64,000 nt of DNA from contig JACBWW010000015.1 in NCBI GenBank assembly GCA_020086605.1, positions 5,646,943 through 5,710,942 on the forward strand, given 5' to 3'. The position numbers and the translations under genes were made by a program. Below, piece after piece: positions 10,836 to 23,690 of this stretch. The notes under the pieces are model-generated. The model ran no database searches. It saw only the letters and a program-made list of their open reading frames with translations, and had not been told where the DNA came from. Origin of the DNA: Lanius collurio. Taxonomy: Eukaryota > Chordata > Aves > Passeriformes > Laniidae. Every line of letters begins with the position of its first letter. Position 1 is the first letter of the stretch.

Positions 10836-13800
10836 TTCTGTTGAAAGTTGTCTCCAAAATATTGACTTAGATATGAATGTTATTAGATATCAATTTGATG
10901 AAATTGATTGTATAAGAGAATCTTCTATACATTGCTATGCAATTTACTATTTTAGTAAGTGTATTTATTGTTCGTAAAACTTATTTTTTCACATTAAATT
11001 ATAAATAATCTGTAGTCAGTAACCTGTATTTCCCAAACTTCCCTAAGGCACATAATTTTTAGTACTTTTTCACTAATGTTACTATTTCTTGCAATATTAG
11101 GCACTACATTATACTTGGGATATAGTCTGACTGACTGTAGAAAACAACCCAAACTTCTTGAAGAGTCCTTCCAAGACTATACATATTTAAATATACTTGC
11201 TTTTACCAAGTTTATTTTGGTGTCTGTTGAAGATGTTTAGTGGCAAGGATGTTAATTGCAATGCTTTCTCCTTCCTAGTCCCCAGAAACTACAGAAAAAC
11301 TAAATGGTCTGCTCTTGCAGAGATAAATGGCCTTAGTAGGGCCTTGTAAACAAAAGAAATAGATGATGATGCAAAGAAAAAATAAATGTAGGACCAAGCC
11401 ATCTGTTTGTCCATTTTAAGAACTGCTGCCTTTTTCTCCTATATCTAACAATATCCTAAATAAGGTAGGCAGGATAGTCCAATCAAATCAAACTAACGCT
11501 TTTTTTTAAATGAATGACCTTAATTTTCTACACATTCTTCAACAATTTTATAGCTCATTACAAACAAGTTCTTATGAACTGGTTTAGCAAAGGCACTTTG
11601 GCTTTGGAGAGTAGAAGGAGACATTAGAGGAGAGAAATGATAGGGTGGCTCTAGAGAGATTTTTTTCATTAACTTTGTATAAAACTTGCATAATGAGGGA
11701 AAGTTTCCTCACCTTGTTTCTGAGATGTTTGTACATTTTATGGTGCCAAAAATAAGTTGTGTAGCCTCTACAATAGTCTTTCTGGCCTGAATTAAAGACA
11801 TTCATAAAAATAATGAATAAATAGAATGTTTGCTTGCCTTGATTTTTGGGCAAAAAATCCAGAATTTTGAGTTTAAAAAAGTGTCAATATGCGAATCAAA
11901 TGGCTTCTGGGTGAAAGGAATTATTTCAGTTTCTGTTTTCATAATTTTAAAGTAATCTGTAATTGGGATATAAATCTTGTTTATTAAAAATGGTATTAAA
12001 GGCTTAAAATGCTTTAGAAATTAACTGCATAGCAACAAAATTTTATTGTGAAATGATTTAACAAAAGGCATTTGCCTTTTAAAAACAATCTTGGCATTTT
12101 TTGTTTAAGGCAAATATACTAATTTTCTTTGAATCTTTTAAAATGAGCTGTTCCCACTCAGAAAATATCATTTCAGATGTAGGTAAATGGGGTCAATGCA
12201 GTTAAATACTATGCCTCAGTATTCATATAGGTAAGATACTTAAGATTCAGTGAAAAATGGGTATTCTGGTCTATTTGATAAAGTTGTCATATGCATGATT
12301 GTCAAATGATTTTATGTAAATATTTTTTTATTTGGTAATTTATTTGGTGATAATTCTTTTTCCTTATAGTTATTAAAATGAGGCTATGCAGAAAGATAAC
12401 TTGTTCAAGTATGTTTTCCAGATTATTTTATTCATCCTGTATAGACAATGTCCCTCATAGCAGGCACTTTTTCCATACTAGGGAGTAAAAGACTAGAATG
12501 TTAAAATTTTTTAGTAAAACATTTGAGACAGTACAGCTCCTTATTGAAAGGTTATACCCTGCCTTGCAGCCATTAGAGAGGTATTTCCCAAGGTTTGTCT
12601 TTTGGGACATGTGGGTTTTTTACAGTCACAAGCTGTGGCACATGATGGATCTCCCTGAGCTGTCCTGGCTCTCTTGGGAACCAAGACAACAGCTGAGCCT
12701 GTTTCACATTTTTAAAAAATGCTTGGAAGTTTTTAAATGTGTAGCTTTTCCATCTCTTCTGGAGTAAATGCACAACTCTTCCATTAGATCTTCCCTATAA
12801 CCTTATAACTCTAGTATCACTGCCAGTTATGGGCATTTTCTCTTTTCAAAAACTGATATGTTTCATGTTTCCTCATCAAGAGGTGCTGACCAGACTTATT
12901 TTATGAGTTTTGATAAGACAGCAAAGGTTCTGTAGCTACTTAACCTCAACCACATTCATTATGTTTCTCAACATAAAATTAATTTCTGGAAAAACATTTA
13001 TTCTAAGTTAGGGGAATATTTTTTTTAAATAATTCTATTTACTACTACAACAATAATCTTGTCTTTGGGATCTGTGAAAAGTAATCTAAGACATCATGTA
13101 AAACTTGAATAATTAATTTTCCATATGTATAGTCCAGAAATCTTCCCCATGAGACTTCTTTTCTTACATTTTTTTCAAAGAAACTTAGGGTAAATTTTTC
13201 TGACAGGTACACATTTTTCTGTTTTCTGTGCCCTTCACACTCATAGGTGATACAGTACATGCATGACTCATGTCTGTTTATCAAGAGCAATTCAAATGAG
13301 TCGTGACATAGAAATTTTGGACATAAATTGTTTAAGAACAGCAACTGATGTGAAAGCTTTTGCTGCCTGCCTGACATTCCAAAAAGTTGTGACATGCAAT
13401 GAAAATATTGAGGCTGTTTGCCTTGATGAGTTTTTGTATCTCCCTGGAGATTAGTTCACGGGCCCTTGGTTGCTGTATAAGAACTCTCCAATTTCTGTAT
13501 GTTTAGGTTCTCTGTCATGAATGGAATTCATCTGTCTAAGGAAGAATGATATGGTACAGGCCTCTCTAAATGGCCTGAGGGAGGTGTAGGTGTTTATTCT
13601 CTCCATGGGCTAAATGCCATTTTTTCAAGGCCGTTTGTAAGGTATGGCTGTCACTGTTAAATGTTAACGATTTTTATATTTCAAAAGCTACTTGCCCATC
13701 TTGTGTGTGACTCTGCAGAATGGGGAAGAACTTGATGACTGCAGTGAAAGGATTTACAGAGCAGTAAGAACAGTAGGTAGTGAGAATTAGGTCTTGTGAG

Positions 13801-14090
13801 CGCTGAGATCCCCATTTGAGATCCTACTTGTCCCACATCCTCCGAGAGTGTTCATTGGTTTCTAAGGAAAGCCACATTTATTAATGTTCTCCAGAACAGT
13901 CCCATGGGCTACGCCACTGCTGTCTAATATAAAGATTTCACCTACTGGATAAAGAGGGAATTTTATGTATATGGTCAACAACAAGTGGCACAACTGAATT
14001 AGTTCTAAACCTGTTTTTGTCTCAGTGGAAGCTCTGTGGTTTTTGAATTAGAAAAGTCCCATGGGAAATGATTAATTCATTTTCTTTTGG

Positions 14091-14106
14091 TTTTTTTTTT
14101 TTTTTT
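14091..14106. repeat. T16 homopolymer
   Basis: An uninterrupted run of 16 T precedes CCACATATTTAGG. It resembles a strong polypyrimidine tract but no exon was recognised after it. Confidence 0.85.
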
Positions 14107-17100
14107 CCACATATTTAGGCCACAGAACTGAAAATCTTTTTAAAGCACCTAAATCAGTAAACCTTTCAAGTGGAGAGTTTAGTGTACTGCCACTGTTTAA
14201 GCAGAATTAACTTTTTGTCCTAGTTAATTATTTACTTTAGTCTGGTTATTTTAGTTTGGAATTGCACCTTCACTTAGTCTGAAAACATCAGCTGGATTGT
14301 TGTATGTGATGCTTGCATGTTCAGAGTTGGGGTTTTATTTTCCCTCAGTAAAACATGCTGTCGGGGGTCTGTTTTTTTAAAGAGAGTTATATAAATATGG
14401 GTTTAAAAGGAACACATTTTTTTTCCAGGGGTGTATACACTTAACAGCACGTTTAATTCATCCACTGAAGAACATGAGGATTCACTTCTAAGATTTAATT
14501 TAGCTTTTGCACTGAAAAACATAGGTTTGAAATTTTGATAAGTATCTTTGCACAATACGTGCATATTCTTTTTAGCCTTATGACAGTTGGTGAATGTGCA
14601 TTAAGAGATCATCTTCCTGTCCCCCACAGGAGATCACCTCCACACAACATATGCAGCTCTTATCTGCCAAAATTCAGAAGTCTCTTGAATCAAGCTTTTC
14701 AAAAAATTCTTCCATCTGGAGCTCTAAGTGTTTTCCAGAGATTCTAGAAACCTACCAAGAGAAAAATCAGAACGTTTCAGAAGATATAGTCAAGCTTATA
14801 TATCTTTTATAAGAAAAGCATTGTGAAATAAGCAGCACAAAATTTTAAAGACCTGTGTATATATTTCTGTGCTTTAAGAAACAAAAGGCTCTTTACATGC
14901 ATGTAAAATGCATATATTCCATATATAAACAAAGAGAAATAGATTTTAGCATTTATTATTATATTTATTTTTCCTTCCAGTTGTAGAGAGGTAAATACAC
15001 AGGACTAGTGTGACAAAAAGGGCATGCCCTCCCTTGGAGATTGTTTGTGATTTTCTCACTGCAGCATTAATTTGATACTAATACTGATTGCAAGTTTGTA
15101 GTATTGGCAAGTGAAAAATTTATGCTACTTTTAGATGAGAGAGCTTGAAAAAAAGAAGCAAAAATGGAGTGGCAAAAATAAATGGAAATTGAAAAAGCTT
15201 TATTCCTCTCACAGTCTTCCCTTTGGTTTATATACACAGGCTCTAACTCCTTAGTTGCCTAGACAGGGCAGAGAAGGATAGCAGTGATATTGTGAATACT
15301 AAACAATCTCTTCAGGACAGCTTTTTGGCTGGGAAAAAGTTAACCTTTTTCTGCTAGCTTTGGAAAAATATTCTTTCAGCTATGGTGGTCAGCACAAAGA
15401 AAATGATTGTTGAAGAACAGGGAAGGGAAAAGGATTAATAGATCTACTCCCTGGATTTTGACTATTTATTTGAAGAACGACAGTTGCAGACCATGAGAGT
15501 GGTCAGCATTCAAGACTGAATGGGTGCAACTTGTTTTAATTGAAATTATAAGGTAATTTTAAAGTTCCATCATACTGGATGATTTCATTTAGCCAAAGGC
15601 TCATATTATAGACTACTTGTTTCCTAACAGATTTTGACAATCTGATTTTATGAAACCGTTGTCTTGGTTACCCATTCACTTTGCTTCCATCTCTGAAACA
15701 GCAAACGAGAAAACAGTTATCTGGCTAGAATTGTTTCCTAAATCTTCCACCACTAGCTTGTTTTTATTTTCATGTTAGATAACATACCAACTGGAACCCA
15801 AAGTAATACAAATATGTAATATGTAACCCTGAATAATGTTGTCTGTATAGCTCACAGGCAGATAGATATACTATCCTCAGTTACTTAGTGTATAATTCAC
15901 AGGGGGGTTAATTATAAGCTCTTCAAGGCAGTGACCTCATTTTTGGAGACATCTGTAAAGTGCCAAGCATAATAATGGTGTTACCTGAATAATAACACAA
16001 AAACTGCAAAAAAATAATTTGTGAAATAGAAAGTAAATTCCTGCCTGTTCATTATATATATAATGCTTTCCTTTATTTGCATACTTACTTAATGGCTATT
16101 TTTGTCAAAACACATTTTCATGAACTGATTTGTTTATATCATGTTTTCCACATATGTAGTATGACTGAGTAGCTGTAGCATGACTGAGCATTTGTTTTAA
16201 TAAGGTACAATACTTTGGGAGGTTTAAATGCCATGGGAAAATTTGATTCCAAAAATATGTAAATGACAGAAAGGTTATTGAAAATTATCAGATAATAATT
16301 TGTCATGAGTTAACTGATTTGGTATGAAATTAGGGCATTTCATGTCAGGGTTAGCAGCCTTCTTGTCTTCAGCATAGAAGAAATAGCTCAGACCACATAT
16401 AGCCACATAGAAATCTTAGAATTTGGGAAAGCAAATTTGAAATGCATTGAGAAATTTAGTTAGTAAGTGAAATGAGTAAGAAAATTCTGCCAAAATAAAA
16501 CACAACTGAACAGTCTTAAAAAGCACACTGGTTAAGGCATGACTGATCACACCTCCAAGTGAACAGAGAGAAAGAAACAGGAAAAAAGCCATGTGCCTTC
16601 ATGGTACAGTTAAAGATGTAAGGCTGAGAAAAAAACATAGCTCCCAAAAGAAAAGAAAAGCAAAGAAGTAATGTGTCAGCATTAGTTAAACTGGAAAGGA
16701 AGACAATAAGGAAAGCATAAACAGAAAATTAATTCATTTTCATAAAAATGTTAGAGGATTTATGAAAAGCTTGTGGAACAGTATAAAAAGATAAAGAGAA
16801 AATAGAACCAATATTAGGAAAGGCAGGTAAAAGGAATGATTTTTTTGGTTAGTTGGTTGGGTTTTTTTTTAAGAACTGAGTCCCAAATCCTAAGGTTTAC
16901 ATCACTTATTTTTTTAAATTACATTTTTCTTTTAGAAATTTTAACAAAAGTAAGCCTCGATTTTACTCTTTCTCTCTTTTTTCCACTAACTTACAAAGGA
17001 ATGATAGTTCATAAGAGTTTAAAAAAAAAAAAAGAAAAAATACTTTCACATGTGAGGCAAAATATTTGTTTTCTTGGTTTTATTGTGATAGAGAATAGTT

Positions 17101-19531
17101 TTCATTTTTACAGCTTAGTTCCTGAGATGTTGTTTGGACAAGTGGCTATAAAAGTTTGATTCCATGCAAGAGTTCAGGATCAGCTTTTCATAGGTTATGT
17201 GTGATACCTTACCTTAGCTTCATATGGTGGGTTTTATTTGTTGGTTTGTTTGTTCGTCATGAATGTGAGAATTTGTCATGATTTCTCTTTATATGCAAGT
17301 GTTCACTTTTCAGTTCTTAATCACTGGACACCAGTAGAAACTGAAAAGAGGAAGGCGCTGTAGAAATACAATTTCCAAAATGTTAGTCTTCTTCTTGTTG
17401 AAGGTTTTATAATTAATTCATAATATTCTCTCTCTCAGTCTGAATAGGATGTGCAGATTTCCAGAAGGTGAAGCATATGGTCTCTAATAGTTGTGGTCAC
17501 CTTGTGTGGTTTAACTCCCTGCAATGGTTTGTGGATTCCTTACTGCTTCCCTACATGCATTCTGTTCCCATAACACTTGGAGTGAAGGTGATCCCCACTA
17601 TTTATGGAGTTCCAGAGTGTCCCAAACCTTACTCAAGTCACTTCTGCTTTTCTTGACCCCTGTTGTATCAGCTTTTATCTGGCCTGTGCAGTGCCATTGA
17701 GGTCCCACATGGTTACCTGCTTGATACAATGTTGAGGATATAGTTAAGAGCTCCCAAGGCCTTAAAAACTACAAACTCTCCAAGCTCTTTTTGTGACAAA
17801 TTCCTTGCTATTATCCATTCTCTGAAATAATATTTTGTGAGAACTAAATTGATGAAAAATGCAGGTATACACTATTATTTATAACACTTTAATCAGGCAG
17901 TATGTTCCCAAATCATTATAAGGTGCCTTAGGTAAAGAATGGTAACCAAAAATTAGATATTAACGTGGTTGTATCATGATAAAGCTCTTTCTCTTTTTTC
18001 TTCATCTTAGTTTCCTTCTTGAGCAAATAATAGTGATCATTTTACCATTTTTTCATGCTTTTTCATTCATGTTTTGATTTGATTGTGTGTCCATTTTTTC
18101 AGGTTTTCTCAAGATAAATCTTTTTTCCTGAAATTCCTTCATTTGTTTCATTCAGTGGGAGAAAATTGTCATTTGGCATGACAACAAGTTTGAATGACTT
18201 TACCCGAATCCTTCCTTTGGTGAAACCCACTCACATTTGGCAAGAATCTGACTTAGCATTGTCATAGCAGGGAATTTTGGAAGTCCCTCATACATATTTT
18301 TCTGTGTTGTTTACCCTCCCTGTTTTGGTATGCCCCCACAAAGCACCAGCAGTCCTCAGATTGCTGTGGACACACAAGTCATGTGTGAATGCTGTGCATA
18401 GCTGGCTGGGTGCCCAAAATCATTGGTCTGTGGGCTTGCTGAATAGGAGAAAATCCTGGTGTCTGAGCACATGGCTGCACATTATGTTGTGTGGTAGGTA
18501 AGATTTTGGCTTTAGACACAGATGGATAATATGAACACATAAATTTTTTATGTTAATATTAATAAAATAATAATTGTAAAATGTGGGGCATGTAATACAA
18601 GATGACATATGGTGGATTAAGCATATTAATATTCATTTGGAAAGATCATTAGTACTCAGTGAGACATCCTGCTGATGGTCTTTGTACCACTACTCATCTA
18701 TACATTATCTCTTTCCTCCCTTAATGGACCAAATTTACCAGTGCCACAGAAGTTTATTTTCCTGGTCAGCTAGTAATATAGAATAAACATGTAGTTTTGG
18801 TAACTTCCTTCTCATATGCATTTTATGTTCTAGAAGAATTTTTGGTGTGAGTCTTTTTAAGCATACGCACATGTCAATGGTGCTTGGTTTAAAAAAAACT
18901 ATGGTAATTGCATCACTTTTACAAGGCAAATTATTGGTCCCCAGATAGGTAAATAAGTATTCATTTTGTGTACATGATAGATTGCTAATTGTACTGATTG
19001 AAATTGTCAGCAGAAGAAGCTTAGGTAATAGAAATAAAAATGCCACAAATCTCTGCTGTTGTTTTCTGGGTATTTATAATTGATACCCAGCAATGGGTCT
19101 GCCTTTCTTGCTTATCTTGTAACTCTACAAAACTTATGAGGTACCTTATGAATATTTGTCCTTTTTGTTTTTTCCTTCTGTTGTAAATTTTCTTGGTAGT
19201 CATAGAAAACAATTTGTGTTTGAGAGAGACTCATTACTGAATGTGAGAGTCAAACATGCCCATGTTCCTGACACTCCACTAATGTTTTGTGTGTGACATA
19301 GTGCAAGATGTAGAGATTAACTGAATTTCCATCTGATTCCAATAATTTGTCATGAAGTAACTTGATAGGTGCAAACAGAGTTTCAAGTTAGCTGTATATG
19401 GGTGCTGCAGGAAACATGAGGTGGATTTGACCTAAGCAGCACATACCAATAGCTTTAAATTTTGTTATGCTAAAATGCTACTGCAGACAGCTAATGGACT
19501 CAAGTGATTGTCCAGGAAAAAAAAAACAACC

Positions 19532-19554
19532 CAAATTACCCAAAAGGTAATTTG
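19532..19554. repeat. Perfect 9-bp stem hairpin
   Basis: CAAATTACC, a 5-nt spacer CAAAA, then GGTAATTTG. The arms are exact reverse complements. No function can be assigned. Confidence 0.7.
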
Positions 19555-22500
19555 CTTTTATATAAGCTTTATGGACGGCAGAATGAATTTCCAGTTTATT
19601 CTAATCACATGATGCATCACTGTTGGCTCTCTAAATTATGTGGCAGTCATCTGTCAAGAGCATGGAGTTGCAGCACAGCGTGAATTCTTCTGGATGCATC
19701 AGCACTGTCCCTTTGTTGCCATACACCTCTCATGCAGAGACACCATCAGGGAGGACTTAAGGACAAAACAGTTGCCTTCATGGAATATGTGACCTTGAAA
19801 AGATAATTAATCTTATCTCTGCACAGAAGATATGAGAAAGTTCCTTTAATTGCAGTGAAAGGGTAACTCAAATTTTATTACAAATTCAATATAACCTGGG
19901 TTTCACAAATTGTGATATGCAAGGAAAGTGAAAGCCTCTTTCAGGACTTAAATGAGATTCTTATGACTGAAAGTTTATATGGTATTATCCATGTTGCAAT
20001 TTTGGTACAGTATTGAAATCTTTTGTCTTTAAGTTATGTATTTGAGCAATATTTTTTCTATGTATTTTTTTGGATGCAATATTTGTTAAGTTTTTCAAGG
20101 CACACTTTATTTTTAAGGAACACAAGGCCTAGTTATGCAAGCATCTACAGGTGGGCAGATAGTGTTTTGCACATGGGGCTGAGCAATACCTGTCACAACA
20201 CCTGATGGGTCTGTGGTCTTGCCTCCCTGTTAAATTTGCTCATGTTTCAGTGGAGTGAGGGCATGGCAACTGATCAGAATAAAAGGTGAAATGAACAGCC
20301 TGGTATCTACCAGGGCTCTTAGCTGGTACACCTTTTGTCTCCAGGCTCATCCAGTTAAAATATTCCTTTAAGGAAATAAATTAGTACAAGTTTCTCTGTT
20401 ACTTCTATTTGGAAATTTTTTTGGAGTGTCTGCAGGGATGCAGCAGTGAGAGAAAGTGGAGATCTGAGATGCAGATGTAACTCCCTGAAGATTGTGCAGA
20501 AGTGTGAGTCGTTTAGGCAGAGATTTTTTTGAATTCCCATAATTGACAGGCTTGGAAGAAATGACTTGATTGTTGCAGCAGAAAGTGGACAGTCCTACTG
20601 TCCAAGTAGCCAGAAACACTGGAAATAAAAATATTTTTTTTAACCATGATCGCAGAGACTCTGTGCCAGTTCTTTCCAGAAGGCTCACAATATATTCTTG
20701 CAATATACTGCAGATTCCTAAGCACTTATAAGATCCTACAGCTGTGAAAATCTGCAAATTAGGAGCAGGAGGGCAGACCAACAATCATTACACTTGGGCA
20801 GAATCATAATAAGACTCAGAACTGAATTTTTCCCCAAAGTTCTGTTGTTGCTACCTTGTTTCATGTTGAAATATGTACGTAGAGGAAAAACTGGTAAGTA
20901 GAAAATGGTTACTGCAGTATGTGACTAAAATACTATTCAATATATGCTTTACTATTATTCTGTAGTCTTTAAGACAGAAAAATCTTAGTTGGTTTTTTTT
21001 TTTCCTCAATCATTTAAAAATTCTGATTATGTCCATTTGTATTTCACATCAGAGTATACACTTTATGTGGTTGAAATTACCTGATTTAAAAAAGAAACTT
21101 GGATTTTACTTGAAAGTGATATGCAGACATTGCACTGATACCATCATTATGAATTATACAAGATGCCTAATTTTGAAGTGCTTGCACAAGTGAGATGCTA
21201 TAAATAAACTGTAGTTGATTTGTTTAAGAACTGACTAGACCAGATTTTCCCCTACTTGTTTATCTCACTCACATTGCCCCATTCATCTCTGCCTCCTCAA
21301 CAGAGATCCTCCACAGGGACAGGTTCAGTAAATCACACTTCCCTTACACAGACACTACCACTGTTCCAGGAGCGTTGGGCAGAAATTTGTACTGTACTTG
21401 TGCTGCTCCTGTGCTTGCTCATCTTGAGCATTGTTAGCCAAGGACCCAGGGTGATCATAACAATTATCTCCATCCAGCTACCTGATCTCCTGGATCCTCT
21501 CTCACTTCCAGAATCTTTCCTCCAGTCAAGAGCTTTATCACCTTCTCTCCAAGTCCCCTTTTTCCTGTCCTCCTTTTCTTTCCACAGCCCCAAGGCCCCA
21601 GGCTTCCCAATTTAAGCATGATATGTGACCAGCATTCTAATTTGTGTTTTTGTCTTATGTTTCTAAGAATTGTAGTATTTGAGACATGCCACTTTTATAT
21701 CAGAGGTTAGGCAGATTTACAATCAGACTGTACTTGTGGCTGCAAATAGCAAACTTCAATTTGAAAGTTCAAGCCCTGAGTTTTTGACATTCAGAACTCC
21801 TACACGCATGCACCCAATTATCTGCCACCTGTTAGATGGAAGGTTGTTTTTTTTTTTATTTTTATGTTTACAACAGGTGCTGATACTCCTAAAATATCTG
21901 CAGTTGGATATCCTGCAGACTGACCCAGTCCCGTGCTGTTTGCTGCACCTCTGTCCTTCCCTAGCATGCAGTTATAAGTGGGGTCAGTAGGAGGGACAAG
22001 GCTTTCCAAAGTTCCTTTGAGCTTCACCCTAAAGGTGTAGTGGTGTTTTAAATGTAGGTGATGATATCAAACTTTCAATAACTGCATATGAAAGATTAAG
22101 AACATTTTTGCCCTCATTGTTGGACTATGCGGAAATTAACTCCCATCAATACTCTCATTGATAACACGTTGTGTTGCTGTCTTATCTTGAAATTCTTGAA
22201 GCACTTTGGGGAAGAAATGCAAACATTCACATACCTCTGGCCTGGAAAGTACAGCTGAGATAGTTTACATTATTATCAAACTGCAATTTCAGGTTTTTTT
22301 CTCTTTCACTGTGTCAAGCCAGTGTTAAGCCAACAAGGAAAATTTTATGGATTATGAGAGGATAATCAAAATGCCTGAAACTTATTTTTTTCTTGTTTAT
22401 TATAAATACAAAAAAGTGTTTGTAAATAAAATGTTAGGATCTCTCTTTTCTTATTATGTGATAAATAGAAAATTTAGTGGAACACTGTATTTTAATGGTT

Positions 22501-23559
22501 TCCATTGACTTAGAATCTTTTTTTATCCCAGACATAGTCTTTATATGGTACAGTCATCCTTTGTGACTTTTATAACCGCACATGCTTTTGTGTTTTACAA
22601 TGTCCATTTATAAAGTGCCTTTACAGATACTTTAGTGGATTCAAAAGACCTCTGATGTCCCAAGAAATATACAGAAGACCCCACTCACATCAAGTGACTG
22701 TATAATTTCTTTGCCAGTACTTTTACCACTCAGTATTTTGTTGGAAATCTCTAATTTATTCATAAGTGCTTTTTTTTTTACATCACTGTACTACTACACA
22801 TCATGAATTCTAAATTTCAGTAAAGGAAATGAAGGAATGTCTTATAGGAAAAGCTCATACAAGCAGTTTGTGTTAAAGAGAATTTGTATTCTGGCCATCT
22901 CCCCAGTGACAGCTGAAGTGAACCCAGTCAAATGTTTTCAGGCATAAAGTTGTGCTAGTTGCAGCTTGTAAATGGATTTAGTCATTCAGAAATTATAGCT
23001 AAATGGTATTAACTGCTACTCCTGAATTTTTATAAAACAAGAATTGGAGGAGGATCTATTTGCATAAATAAGCATAAAAAATGAATTAAAGTTTATTTAT
23101 TTTAAAAGTGATATAGAATATGTCCAAGTTATGCCTGTTCTGGTGTTCACTGACTGGCTGTTGTTTAACTTACTTTGTGTTCCAACTTTATTGATATGAC
23201 TCAATATCTTAAACGACTTTTGCACAGAATTTTTATTTAATAAATTAATTGCTAAGTTAGTGTAGTACAAAAATGTGCTTCTGATGTTTCTTTGTCTTCA
23301 TTAATGCAAAGTATAAAACACATTCTATATTTTCATGGTTTGCATCATAATTTGCCATTTGATAAGTGAATTTAAATGTATATGACCATGAATAATTTCT
23401 ATGAACATTATGAGGGTTCACATCTGTTTATGTGGGACAAAAAAGCAACTACCATTACTAGACAAATTCCTGAATGCAAAATAAAACTCAAAATAATCCC
23501 CAAGTTTGCTAATTACAATTTTGTTCTTCCTTATTGCCACCATTAAACAGAAACACAGG

Positions 23560-23690
23560 TTCAGGGAACCATCAAGGTTGAAAAAGGCCTTCATTATCCA
23601 TCAGCCTACCACCACTATAATCTCCCCTAAACCATATCTCCAAATGCAATTTGTATTGGTCCCTAATGAAGAAAAATATTTATAAACTCC
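23560..23690 (-). mobile_element. Short degraded CR1 LINE fragment, antisense
   Basis: The plus strand has AACCATCAAGGTTGAAAAAG, then a CATCAGCCTACCACC segment, then CCCCTAAACCATATCTCC. This is the order seen in the reverse complement of a CR1 3' end (TTGGAAAAGACC, CCAACCATCA, CTAAACCATGTCCC). It is short and has many substitutions, so it is older than the copies in the first 10 kb. Confidence 0.65.

Larger units (their letters stand above)
10309..23559. other. Unique AT-rich sequence, presumed GPM6A intron 1
   Basis: About 13 kb without a recognised gene or transposon. It includes a 37-bp-spaced duplication at 10773, a T16 run at 14091, an acceptor-like site followed by an open stretch at 14594-14812, and a perfect hairpin at 19532-19554. 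Other open frames, including the one at 21256-21615, show no domain or family signature. Intronic status is inferred. Confidence 0.5.

Noticed and set aside
21256..21615. 119-codon plus-strand frame with a hydrophobic stretch
   Set aside because: It is open on both strands because of pyrimidine-rich composition. There is no motif, start context or homologue I can recognise.
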